Positions 22,968 through 31,989 of a stretch of DNA of 64,000 bases are shown here, in pieces. Source of the DNA: Tepidiforma sp. (GTDB lineage: Bacteria; Chloroflexota; Dehalococcoidia; Tepidiformales; Tepidiformaceae); contig BPIE01000001.1 of the NCBI GenBank assembly GCA_026003935.1, forward strand, positions 992,001 through 1,056,000, given 5' to 3'. The position numbers and the translations under genes were made by a program. Position 1 is the stretch's first letter; every line of letters begins with the position of its first letter. The notes under the pieces were generated by a model that saw nothing but the letters and a program-made list of their open reading frames with translations, searched no databases and was not told where the DNA came from.

Positions 22968-24904
22968 TCGAACCAGCGGGCCTCGCCGGGGGCCAGTTCG
23001 ACGACGCGGGTGTAGCCGCGGTGGAGGACGGCGACGGTGCGGGGGTAGCCGCGGTCGTTGCGGAGCTGGAGGCGCCCGCTGACGGGCCGCTGGTAGAGCC
23101 CGTCCGAGGTGATGTGGCCGGAGTCGCCGACGAGGCGGGGGGTGCGGGCTGGAGCGTAGACCTGCCAGAGGGTGCCCTCGTGGGGCCTGAGGCAGACGTC
23201 GCCCATGGGGAGGGGGCGCCGGTTCCAGACATCGAAGCCGACTTCGCCGGGGCGGAGGAGCTCGGTCCAGGGGACCCAGAGCGTGTCGTCGGACCAGTTG
23301 AGGACGCCGACGAGGGCGCGCCCATCGCCGAGCTCGGCGCGCCACGCTCGGGGAGCGGGGCCGTCGCCGGGTTCGACGGGGCGGGCAGCGACGCCGGCGG
23401 GCGGGAAGAGGGCAAGGGCGAGCTCGCGCCGCGCGGGGGGAAGCGCCGGGAGGTTGTCGCTGGCGACAACCATGCCGCCGCTGAGGGCGATGGCGGTGGC
23501 AAGGAAGCGGACTTCGGCTTCGCCGAGCTCGGTGTCGGTGTCGCGGACGATGAGGCAGTCAGGGTCGTTGACCCACCAGCGGCGGTGCATCCAGTTGCGC
23601 TGGAGGGTGAGGCGCATGGCGTGGCGGACGGAGGGGTTGGGACCGTCGGCCCAGGTTTCTTTGACGTCGGGGCCGACGCGCATGGCATCGACGAGGCCAA
23701 TGGCGGGGCCAAAGTGGCAGGTGCAGCCGAGGAGGAAGGTATCGTCGCCGGCTTCTTCGCGGATGATTTGGAGGCCGCGGCGGAGGTTGGCGAGGGCCGT
23801 CGTGCCGCGGCGGTGGTAGCGGACGGTTGATGCGGGGCGGGCGGCGTAGGAGCAGGCGTCGAGCTTGAGGTAGGTGTAGCCCCATTCGTGCACGACGGTG
23901 CGGATGACGTTGCGGAGCCATGCCTCGGCGGCGGGGTGCGTGCAATCGAGCACGGCGCAGCGGCCGAGCCAGGTTTCGACGAAGAGCGTCTCGCCGGCGG
24001 GGGTGCGGAGGACCATTTCGGGGTGGTCGCGGAGGGCAGCCGAATCTTCGTGGAGGACGAAGGGGGCGAGCCAGAGGCCGGGGCGGTAGCCTGCCTGCCG
24101 GATGCGTTCGGCGAGGGCGGCCATGCCGGAGGGGAACCTGTCGTTCGGCGTGAGCCAGTCGCCGGTGCACGACTGGTAGCCATCGTCGACCTGGACGACC
24201 TCGGCGGGATGACGTTCGCGGGCCATCTCCTCGAGGTTGGCGAGGACGTCGGCTTCGGAGACGCGGTTGTAGAAGTAGTACCAGGAGCACCAGCCGGTGG
24301 GGACGCGGTCCGGGACGCGGGCGTGCATCCGCTCGGCGACGTGGTCGGCATATTGTTCGATCAGGGCGAGGGGGTCGTGGCCTTCGCGGAGGGCGATAGG
24401 CGGGAGCACGAGCGACTCGCCGGGAGCGAGCTCGAGACCGTCGAGGTGAACGACGAGGGCGATGCGCGTGAGCGTGGTCTCGGCGGGGTCGAGCGTGACC
24501 TCGATGTCGAGGTGGAAACGGTCGGGCTGGAGTGCGGCCGCGAGAAGGGCGGGAGCGGGGTGGTAGGGGAGCCAGAGCACCGCCTGTTCGCGGCTGACAT
24601 AGGTGATGCTGTCGTCGCCGGGGCGGGCAAACCGGCCGTCGTAGCCCTCGGGGAGGGGTGCGCCGAAGACCCGGACGAGGGCGTCCATCTGCATGTAGCG
24701 CCCGTGGAGCCAGAGCCAGCCATCGGCGGCGGGGGTGTCGCAGGCTGCGGCGAGGCGAAGGGCGAGCGGGGCGGCGGTTTCGCTGCCCTGGTTGGCGAGG
24801 GTGACGACGAGCTCGCCGGCGCTGGGGTCGCAGGAGAGGTCGGCAGTGAGGCCCTCGGGAAGGCCTTCGGGGGTAAGCCAGAGGTCCCAGGGGAGGGCGT
24901 TCAT
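22964..24904 (-). CDS. Alpha-galactosidase-like glycoside hydrolase (GH36 type), 646 aa
   Basis: The protein has an N-terminal beta-sandwich (about 1-190), a central TIM barrel, and a small C-terminal beta domain. The barrel carries PTGWCSWYYFYNRVSEADVL and EVVQVDDGYQSCTGDWL. The nucleophile is probably Asp349 in TYLKLDACSY. The acid/base is probably Asp413 in MRVGPDVKETW. No signal peptide is seen, so it acts on imported alpha-galactosides. It is the last gene of an operon with galactokinase and a nucleotidyltransferase (4-nt overlaps), which supports a galactoside role. Confidence 0.85.
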   Translation of the reverse strand: MNALPWDLWLTPEGLPEGLTADLSCDPSAGELVVTLANQGSETAAPLALRLAAACDTPAADGWLWLHGRYMQMDALVRVFGAPLPEGYDGRFARPGDDSITYVSREQAVLWLPYHPAPALLAAALQPDRFHLDIEVTLDPAETTLTRIALVVHLDGLELAPGESLVLPPIALREGHDPLALIEQYADHVAERMHARVPDRVPTGWCSWYYFYNRVSEADVLANLEEMARERHPAEVVQVDDGYQSCTGDWLTPNDRFPSGMAALAERIRQAGYRPGLWLAPFVLHEDSAALRDHPEMVLRTPAGETLFVETWLGRCAVLDCTHPAAEAWLRNVIRTVVHEWGYTYLKLDACSYAARPASTVRYHRRGTTALANLRRGLQIIREEAGDDTFLLGCTCHFGPAIGLVDAMRVGPDVKETWADGPNPSVRHAMRLTLQRNWMHRRWWVNDPDCLIVRDTDTELGEAEVRFLATAIALSGGMVVASDNLPALPPARRELALALFPPAGVAARPVEPGDGPAPRAWRAELGDGRALVGVLNWSDDTLWVPWTELLRPGEVGFDVWNRRPLPMGDVCLRPHEGTLWQVYAPARTPRLVGDSGHITSDGLYQRPVSGRLQLRNDRGYPRTVAVLHRGYTRVVELAPGEARWFD

Positions 24905-25643
24905 GGCTGAACGATACCGCCGCGGCGGCCTTCAGCGTAGCGGCGGGCGGCGGCGAGCGATTCGGGGGTCCCGATGTCGAACCAGGGGCCCTCGACCGGG
25001 ACGGCGAGGAGGGTGCGGCCGGCTTCGACGGCGGCAGCGACGGCGCGGGGAAGCTCGTACTCGCCGCGGGGGGAGGGCTGGAGCGCTTCGATGAAGGGCC
25101 AGACCCAGGGGCGAAGCACGGCGGGACCGGCGTTGTTCCAGCGCGTGGCGGAGGTCCCGCGCGGAGGCTTCTCTACGACCCGGGTGACGCGCCAGCCGGC
25201 ATCGAGGTAGACCGCTGCGCCTGCCCAGGGGTCGTCGACGCCGTTCACGAGGAGGGCGCCGTCGGCATCGGCCGCGGCCGCGAGGAGGCGCGCGTAGTTG
25301 ACGGACTCGACGAAGACATCGCCCCAGGTCACGAGGAATGGGCCGTCATCGAGGCGGGGCGCGGCGAGGGCGAGGGCGCGCGCCGTACCGTCGAGGCGGT
25401 GCTGCGTCACCAGGTCGAGCCGGAGGCCGGGGATGGGGTCGTCCGCGAGCGCGGCAGCGATGCGGTCGCCGAGGTGGCCGACAACGACGATGGCGTGTTC
25501 GATGCCGCTCCCGGCGAGGGCGTCGAGGGTGCGGAGGAGGAGCGGCCTCCCGGCGAGGTCGAGGAGGGGCTTGGGGGTGTCGGCGGCCAGGGCGCCGAGG
25601 CGTGTGCCGCGGCCTGCGGCGAGGACGACAGCCTGCCGGGCGG

Positions 25644-25647
<4 letters not shown>
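24901..25647 (-). CDS. Sugar-phosphate nucleotidyltransferase, 248 aa
   Basis: The N-terminal signature VVLAAGRGTRLGALAADTPK and PLLDLAGRPLLLRTLDAL is that of NTP-transferases which join a sugar phosphate to a nucleotide. TWGDVFVESVNY supplies the metal-binding Asp. The short length resembles mannose-1-phosphate guanylyltransferase or GalU-like minimal forms. Its place between galactokinase and alpha-galactosidase suggests it activates galactose-1-phosphate (UDP- or dTDP-sugar formation). That role is inference. Start and stop overlap both neighbours as ATGA-type junctions. Confidence 0.87.
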
Positions 25648-26891
<1,244 letters not shown>

Positions 26892-26896
26892 GGGGG

Positions 26897-26902
26897 TATT
26901 AT
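26897..26902 (+). promoter_or_regulatory. Leaderless -10 box of the acyl-CoA dehydrogenase gene (TATTAT)
   Basis: TATTAT ends six bases before the ATG at 26909. The overlapping bases 26898-26903 read on the other strand give GATAAT, six bases before the galK GTG. Confidence 0.6.
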
Positions 26903-26903
26903 C
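26898..26903 (-). promoter_or_regulatory. Leaderless -10 box of galK (GATAAT)
   Basis: GATAAT on the minus strand lies six bases before the GTG of galK and shares five base pairs with the divergent TATTAT box. Confidence 0.55.
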
Positions 26904-26908
26904 CGGGC

Positions 26909-28648
26909 ATGACGACGATGACCACACCTTCGAACCGGGCGATGCCGTCGACCCGCGGGATGAACTTCTTTACGGCGGATGCGAATTTGCTGCGGGCGCT
27001 GCGGGCGTACGCCGAGCCGGAGGACGTGGAGCGCGCGCTGCCGCACCTCGAGGAGGTTGGGCGGTGTGCGGGCGAGGAGCTGGATGAGCTGGCGGCCATC
27101 GCGGATGCACATCCGCCGGTGCTGCGGACGCACGACCGGCTGGGGCAGCGGGTCGATGAGGTGGTCTACCACCCGGCCTACGTGGAGATGCAGCGGCTCG
27201 GGTTTTCGAAGTTCGGTTTTGCGGCGATGTCGCATCGCGCCGGGGTGCTGGGGTGGCCGGGGCGGGTGCCGCATGTGGTGAAGTTCGCGCTGAGCTACGT
27301 TTTCGTGCAGTCGGAGTTTGGGCTGTTCTGCCCGATTTCGATGACGGATTCGGCGGCGCGGGTGCTGCGGATGTTCGGCTCGCCGGAGCTGCAGGAGCGG
27401 TATGTCCCGCGGCTGACTTCGACGGAGTTCAGCGAGCTCATGCAATCGGCGCAGCTGCTGACGGAGCGGACGGGCGGGAGCGATGTCGGCGCGAGCGAAT
27501 GCGTGGCGCGGCTCGTCGACGGGGAATGGCGCATCTGGGGCGAGAAGTGGTTCTGTTCGAACGCTGGGGCGGATGTGCATCTCGCGCTGGCGCGGCCAGC
27601 GGGGGCGCCGGGCGGCACGAAGGGGCTCGGGATGTTCCTGGTGCCGAAGATGCTGCCGGACGGGAGCCGGAATCGGTACATCATCCGGCGGCTGAAGGAG
27701 AAGCTTGGCTCGCGGTCGATGCCGACGGGGGAGTACGAGTTCGAGGGCGCGACGGGGTACGTGGTTGGGGCGATTGACCGCGGATTTCCGCAGATGGCGG
27801 AGATGATCAACGTGTCGCGGCTGAGCAACGGGATGCGTGCGGCGGCGCTGATGCGGCGGTCGCTGCTGGAGGCGGCGGTGCACGCGCGAGGGCGGGCCGC
27901 GTTCGGGCGGGCGCTGTTCGAGCTGCCGCTCGTGCGGGAGCAGCTGCTGGAGATGGTGCTGGACAGTGAGGCGGCGCTGGCGATCGTGCTGTTTGCGGCG
28001 CAGGCGCTGGACCGGGCGGACGGGGGTTCGGAGCACGATGAGCTGGTGGTTCGGATTACGACGCCGCTGATCAAGTACGCGAACTGCCGGCGGGCGCGGT
28101 GGACAGCGGGGATATCGATGAACCTGCGGGGCGGCAACGGCTACATCGAGGAGTGGGTCAACGCGCGGCTGCTGCGCGATGCCCACCTTGGGAGCATCTG
28201 GGAGGGGGCGGAGAACGTCGTGGCGCTGGACGTGGCCCGGGCGGCCTCCCGGAACGGGGCGCACGAGGCGCTTTTCCGGGAGCTCGAATCGCGGCTCGAC
28301 GGGATTCGCAGCGAGGAGGCGGTGAGCGAGGCGGCAGCGGTGCGGGCGGAGTTGGCGCGGGTGCGGCGGCAGTTCGAGCGGCTCCTCGCTGCCGGGGAGG
28401 AGGAACGGGAGGCGAAGATGGCTGCGATGTGCGACCGGCTGGCTGCGGCGGTGTGTACGGTGCTGCTCACGGCGGAGGGGGACCGCGAGGTGCGGGCGGG
28501 CGATGGGTACGGGAAGCTGCTCGCGGCGCGGGAGTACCGGCGGCGCTATCTCGAACGGGTCGACCCGCTCGAGGCGGACGTGGCCGTGCACCGCTGGCTG
28601 GGGGAGCTGGTGGACGGTGCCCCGGTGCCGGCGTCGGCGCTGGGCTAG
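26909..28648 (+). CDS. Acyl-CoA dehydrogenase, AidB-like, 579 aa
   Basis: This FAD enzyme oxidises acyl-CoA, or is a divergent relative. LTERTGGSDVGASECVARLV and WRIWGEKWFCSNAGADVHLA form the flavin-binding middle domain. YIIRRLKEKLGSRSMPTGEY and the C-terminal NLRGGNGYIEEWVNARLLRD block with IWEGAENVVALD are classic ACAD motifs. At 579 residues it is longer than usual (about 380). Its extra N-terminal and C-terminal helices are like those of AidB/isovaleryl-CoA-dehydrogenase-like proteins. It diverges from galK and has no metabolic link to it. Confidence 0.9.
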   Translation: MTTMTTPSNRAMPSTRGMNFFTADANLLRALRAYAEPEDVERALPHLEEVGRCAGEELDELAAIADAHPPVLRTHDRLGQRVDEVVYHPAYVEMQRLGFSKFGFAAMSHRAGVLGWPGRVPHVVKFALSYVFVQSEFGLFCPISMTDSAARVLRMFGSPELQERYVPRLTSTEFSELMQSAQLLTERTGGSDVGASECVARLVDGEWRIWGEKWFCSNAGADVHLALARPAGAPGGTKGLGMFLVPKMLPDGSRNRYIIRRLKEKLGSRSMPTGEYEFEGATGYVVGAIDRGFPQMAEMINVSRLSNGMRAAALMRRSLLEAAVHARGRAAFGRALFELPLVREQLLEMVLDSEAALAIVLFAAQALDRADGGSEHDELVVRITTPLIKYANCRRARWTAGISMNLRGGNGYIEEWVNARLLRDAHLGSIWEGAENVVALDVARAASRNGAHEALFRELESRLDGIRSEEAVSEAAAVRAELARVRRQFERLLAAGEEEREAKMAAMCDRLAAAVCTVLLTAEGDREVRAGDGYGKLLAAREYRRRYLERVDPLEADVAVHRWLGELVDGAPVPASALG

Positions 28649-28652
28649 GGGC

Positions 28653-29036
28653 TCAGGCGGGCGGGAGCGGCCCCTCGCCGTACTGGTTGGGGCCCGGCTT
28701 CGAGGGCTGGGCGCAGAGGACGATGAGGGCGATCCGCCGAGGAGCGGGATGAGCGCGATGAGCTGCAGCCAGCCCGACTGGCCGATGTCATGCAGGCGCC
28801 GGGCGTGACGGCGATCGAGGGAACGAGGCCGGCGAGCAGACCAGGAAAAGAGAGACCACGCGAAGACGCCGGCGGCAGCCGCGAGGAGCACGAGGACCAG
28901 GCCGACGATGAACCTGCCGAGGGCGAACCACCAGTACTCGGCGCGGCCTGAGCGGCCCTTCGAAGAGCGCGAAGCGCTTCCATGGCGAGAGGTACCAATC
29001 GATGGGGGAGGGCTGGGGGGACTCGGCGGACAACAC
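28653..29036 (-). pseudogene. DUF805 membrane protein with four frameshifts
   Basis: Read across frames, the minus strand encodes a full DUF805 protein. It begins at GTG 29036 (AGGAGG upstream) with LSAESPQPSPIDWYLSPWKR FALFEG. It then shifts near 28955-28958 to RSGRAEYWWFALGRFIVGLV and FAWSLF. It shifts near 28841-28850 to GLLAGLVPSIAVT, near 28799-28805 to RRLHDIGQSGWLQLIALIPL, and near 28731-28741 to ALIVLCAQPSKPGPNQYGEG. It ends at TGA 28653. All family landmarks survive and no stop codon is met, which points to small indels and not to old decay. Confidence 0.75.
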
Positions 29037-29093
29037 GGCGGACCTCCTGACGGGCATCGTGCGGATGCTACCCCATCGGGACGCGGGCCGTGG

Positions 29094-29519
29094 TCACGAT
29101 TTGCTGTAGTCCCAGGAGATGTAGCGCGTGGGCGTGACCTCGATGTAGGCGGTGTCGGGGCCGGCTTCGGTGGGGAGCTGGTCTTCGGGGACGCCGCGGC
29201 GGCGCATGGCCTCGCGGCGGAGGGGAAGCACTTCGGCGGGGTCGGTGATCACCCGGCCGGTGCCCTGGATGCAGACTCCCTTGATGTCCTGCATGGTGCT
29301 GCCCGATTCGAGCATGACGGAGACGTTGGGGTTGCGCTCGATGTTCTTCGTCTTCTGGGTGCCTTTGCGGCAGCCCATGTAGATTTTCTCGCCGAGGCGG
29401 AAGTAGCCGATGGGGACGGTGTGGGGGTGGCCGGAGCGGCTGATGGTGGAGAGGGCGATCCAGCCGGGGCGGGAGTCGAGGAAGGCGTGGATTTCGTCGA
29501 GGGTCATGGTGCCGGGCAT
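29094..29519 (-). CDS. PPOX-class F420/flavin-binding protein, 141 aa
   Basis: The split barrel is seen in SRPGWIALSTISRSGHPHTV, PIGYFRLGEKIYMGCRKGTQ and KTKNIERNPNVSVMLESGST. The G-(S/T)-QK-TKN segment resembles phosphate-contacting loops of F420-dependent PPOX proteins. The substrate is unknown. The C-terminal TRYISWDYSKS is typical of this subgroup. GGAG lies seven bases before the ATG at 29519. It is divergent from the FAH-family gene. Confidence 0.85.
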   Translation of the reverse strand: MPGTMTLDEIHAFLDSRPGWIALSTISRSGHPHTVPIGYFRLGEKIYMGCRKGTQKTKNIERNPNVSVMLESGSTMQDIKGVCIQGTGRVITDPAEVLPLRREAMRRRGVPEDQLPTEAGPDTAYIEVTPTRYISWDYSKS

Positions 29520-29618
29520 GCGGAACTCCGTTGGAGGATTTCCAGGGCGGGCTCCAGTTTGGGTTGCCGGTGTGCGGCTGTCGAGTGAGGATGAGCGGCG
29601 TTGCTGGAGGAGTTGTCT

Positions 29619-30377
29619 ATGGCGCTCTATGTGCGATTCGAACGGGAGGACGGGCGACAGGGGGCCGGGCTGCTGGAGGGGGAGCGGGTGCGGGTGGTCG
29701 AGGAGCCGTTCTGGGAGGCGGTGCGGGCGACTGGGGAGGTGCTGGCGCTGGATTCGGTGCGGCTGCTGCCGCCGTGCCAGCCGCGGAGCATCGTCTGCGT
29801 CGGCCTGAACTATGCGAGCCACCTGCAGGGGCGGCCGGCGCCCGACCCGCCGACGCTGTTCTTCAAACCGCTGTCGAGCATCGCCGGGCCGGGCGACCCG
29901 ATCGTGCTGCCGCCGGATTGCGGGCGGGTGGACCCGGAGGGGGAGATTGTGATCGTGATCGGGCGGCGCGTGAAGGGGGCGACGCGGGAGGAGGCGGAGC
30001 GCGCGATTTTCGGCTATACGGCGGGGAACGATGTCTCGGCGCGCGCCTGGCAGCAGCAGGACGGGCAGTGGTGGCGGGCGAAGGGAAGCGACACGTTCGG
30101 CGTCTTCGGCCCGGCGATCGTGACGGGGCTGCGGCACGATGAGCTGGAGGTGGCGACGCGGGTGAACGGGCGGGAGGTGCAGCGCGGGCGCTCGACGGAG
30201 CTGATACGCGACATCCCGGAGATTGTTCGCTACGTGAGCGCGGTGATGACGCTGGTGCCGGGGGACATCATCTACACGGGGACGCCCGGGAGCCCGCCGG
30301 AGATTCACCCCGGCGACGTGGTGGAGGTGGAGGTGACGGGGGCAGGCGTGCTGCGCAACGAGGTGCGCGGCGGCTGA
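29619..30377 (+). CDS. Fumarylacetoacetate hydrolase-family protein, 252 aa
   Basis: The conserved C-terminal FAH domain begins near residue 55 with SIVCVGLNYASHLQGRP and includes FFKPLSSIAGPGDPIVLP. The metal ligands lie in VDPEGEIVIVIGRRVKG and GYTAGNDVSARAWQ. GDIIYTGTPGSPPEIHPGDV closes the domain. Members hydrolyse or isomerise oxo-acids in aromatic catabolism or decarboxylate oxaloacetate. GGAGGAG lies six bases before the chosen ATG at 29619. Confidence 0.92.
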   Translation: MALYVRFEREDGRQGAGLLEGERVRVVEEPFWEAVRATGEVLALDSVRLLPPCQPRSIVCVGLNYASHLQGRPAPDPPTLFFKPLSSIAGPGDPIVLPPDCGRVDPEGEIVIVIGRRVKGATREEAERAIFGYTAGNDVSARAWQQQDGQWWRAKGSDTFGVFGPAIVTGLRHDELEVATRVNGREVQRGRSTELIRDIPEIVRYVSAVMTLVPGDIIYTGTPGSPPEIHPGDVVEVEVTGAGVLRNEVRGG

Positions 30378-30406
30378 GGGGAGCGTGCCGGGGCAGTCGG
30401 CAGGGG

Positions 30407-30985
30407 TCAGTGGTGGCCGTGGACGAGGGAGAGGAACTCGGCGCGGGTGACGTGGGAGTTTTTGAAGTCGCCGCGCATGGCGCTGGTGACCATGCGTGAG
30501 CCGGGCTTTTTGACGCCGCGCATGGTCATGCAGAGGTGTTCGGCTTCGATGACGACGGCGACGCCGTCGGGCTGGAGGACGTCCTGGATGGCCTCGGCGA
30601 TTTGGCTCGTGAGCTGCTCCTGGACCTGGGGGCGGCGGGCGTAGCCTTCGACGACGCGGGCGAGCTTGGAGATGCCGACGACGCGGCCGTCGGGGATGTA
30701 GCCGACGTGGGCTTCGCCGTGGAAGGGCAGGAAGTGGTGCTCGCACATGGAGTAGAAGGGGATGTTGCGGAGGATGACCATTTCGTCGTGGGCGACCTCG
30801 AAACCGACGCGGAGGTGCTCGCGAGGGTCGGTGAAGAGGCCTTCGAAGATCTCGGCGTACATTTCGGCGATGCGGCGGGGGGTATCGCGCAGGCCGTCGC
30901 GTTCGGGGTCATCGCCGATGGCGCGGAGGAGTTCGATGACGGCGGCCCGGATGCGGGCCTGGTCGGGGCCGGCGGTGGTGGTCAC
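30407..30985 (-). CDS. folE: GTP cyclohydrolase I
   Basis: FolE converts GTP to 7,8-dihydroneopterin triphosphate, the first step of folate synthesis. Zinc ligands appear in [20 protein letters not shown] and in [40 protein letters not shown] with [12 protein letters not shown] is the standard catalytic block. It is 192 residues long. The start is GTG with CGGAG upstream. The 298-base gap upstream of it (30986-31283) holds only GC-rich sequence in which I see no gene or riboswitch. Confidence 0.96.
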   Translation of the reverse strand: MTTTAGPDQARIRAAVIELLRAIGDDPERDGLRDTPRRIAEMYAEIFEGLFTDPREHLRVGFEVAHDEMVILRNIPFYSMCEHHFLPFHGEAHVGYIPDGRVVGISKLARVVEGYARRPQVQEQLTSQIAEAIQDVLQPDGVAVVIEAEHLCMTMRGVKKPGSRMVTSAMRGDFKNSHVTRAEFLSLVHGHH

Positions 30986-31283
30986 GGGGCACTCCGGGAG
31001 GTGGAGGATGGAGCGATCGTAGCAGGGGCAGGGAGAGCGGCGCCCGGAAGGGTGCTGACAGGCGGCGCTGGAGACGTGCTTGGAGGGCGGGCGGCGGGCA
31101 GGGAACGGCCGGCCGGGGAGACGTGGGACGTTCGGCCGTGGCCGAGGCGGCGGGGCAGGGCGGATGCTGGGGGCTGCTGCACGGGGTTTCTGTGGTGCCC
31201 CGGGCGGCGCGGCGCGGCGGCAGGTGAGACGCCCCGGTCCCCCATTCCGGGATGTGCCGCCGCGCCGCTTTGGAGGGCGGCGG
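30986..31283. other. 298-base intergenic region without a recognisable gene
   Basis: It lies between the TetR gene and folE, both on the minus strand. It is purine-biased on the plus strand and holds short GC repeats (GGAGACGTG occurs twice near 31071 and 31115, and there is a CGGCG-rich run near 31264). I found no convincing open frame, conserved RNA fold or clear promoter. Confidence 0.5.
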
Positions 31284-31883
31284 TCACCGGGTGAGGAGTG
31301 CGCGGGCGAGCTGCTGAATTTCGGGAAGGAGTGCGGGGTCGCCGGTGCGGCCAGCCCATGCGCCGATGCCGAGCGTGGCGGTCATGACGGTGGTGATGAG
31401 CATGCGGGCGGCGGCGTCGGCCGGGACGGGACGCAGTTCGCCGCTGGCGATGCCGCTTTCGATGAGCTCGGTGAAGCGGCGCTGGAGCCACTCGGCGTAT
31501 TCGTCGTCGAAGGACTGGTTGCGGGCGGCGAGGCGAAAGACGGAGACGAGGAGGCGGCGGTTGTCGTCGAGGTATTCGGCGATGGACTGGAGCGCGGCGC
31601 AGACGCGTTCGATGGCGGGGGTGTTGCCGGCGACGGCGGAGCGGTAGCGTTCGACGGACTCGTCGCGGGCGGCGCGGAGGACTTCGCGGAGGAGCTCTTC
31701 TTTGGAGGTGAAGTAGCCGTAGAGGGTGCCGACGCCGGTGTCGGCAGCCTCGGCGATCTGCTGGATGGAGGTTTCTTCGAATCCCTGCTGGTGGAAGAGG
31801 GTGCTGGCGGCCTGGAGGATGGCTGCGCGGGTGCGCGCTTTGCGGCGTTCGAGGCGGCCAGGCGATGCGGGGGCTGCGGTCAT
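31284..31883 (-). CDS. TetR/AcrR-family transcriptional regulator, 199 aa
   Basis: The N-terminal HTH is clear: [40 protein letters not shown] and [13 protein letters not shown]. The C-terminal ligand domain is generic, with an [19 protein letters not shown] helix. The controlled gene is unknown, and folE downstream and the signalling gene upstream are the only neighbours. GGAGACAGC precedes the ATG. Confidence 0.9.
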   Translation of the reverse strand: MTAAPASPGRLERRKARTRAAILQAASTLFHQQGFEETSIQQIAEAADTGVGTLYGYFTSKEELLREVLRAARDESVERYRSAVAGNTPAIERVCAALQSIAEYLDDNRRLLVSVFRLAARNQSFDDEYAEWLQRRFTELIESGIASGELRPVPADAAARMLITTVMTATLGIGAWAGRTGDPALLPEIQQLARALLTR

Positions 31884-31989
31884 GCTGTCTCCGGGGCGGT
31901 AGGTGGAATCCGGGGGCGCCGCGCATGCCGTGCGTTGTTCGGATTCGAACCAAGTCTACGCCGGGTTCGGGTGAATGGCCAGATGCGGC

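Noticed and set aside
30986-31283. A THF-type riboswitch ahead of folE
   Set aside because: The region lacks the conserved core and is dominated by simple GC repeats. folE has only a plain CGGAG site before its GTG.
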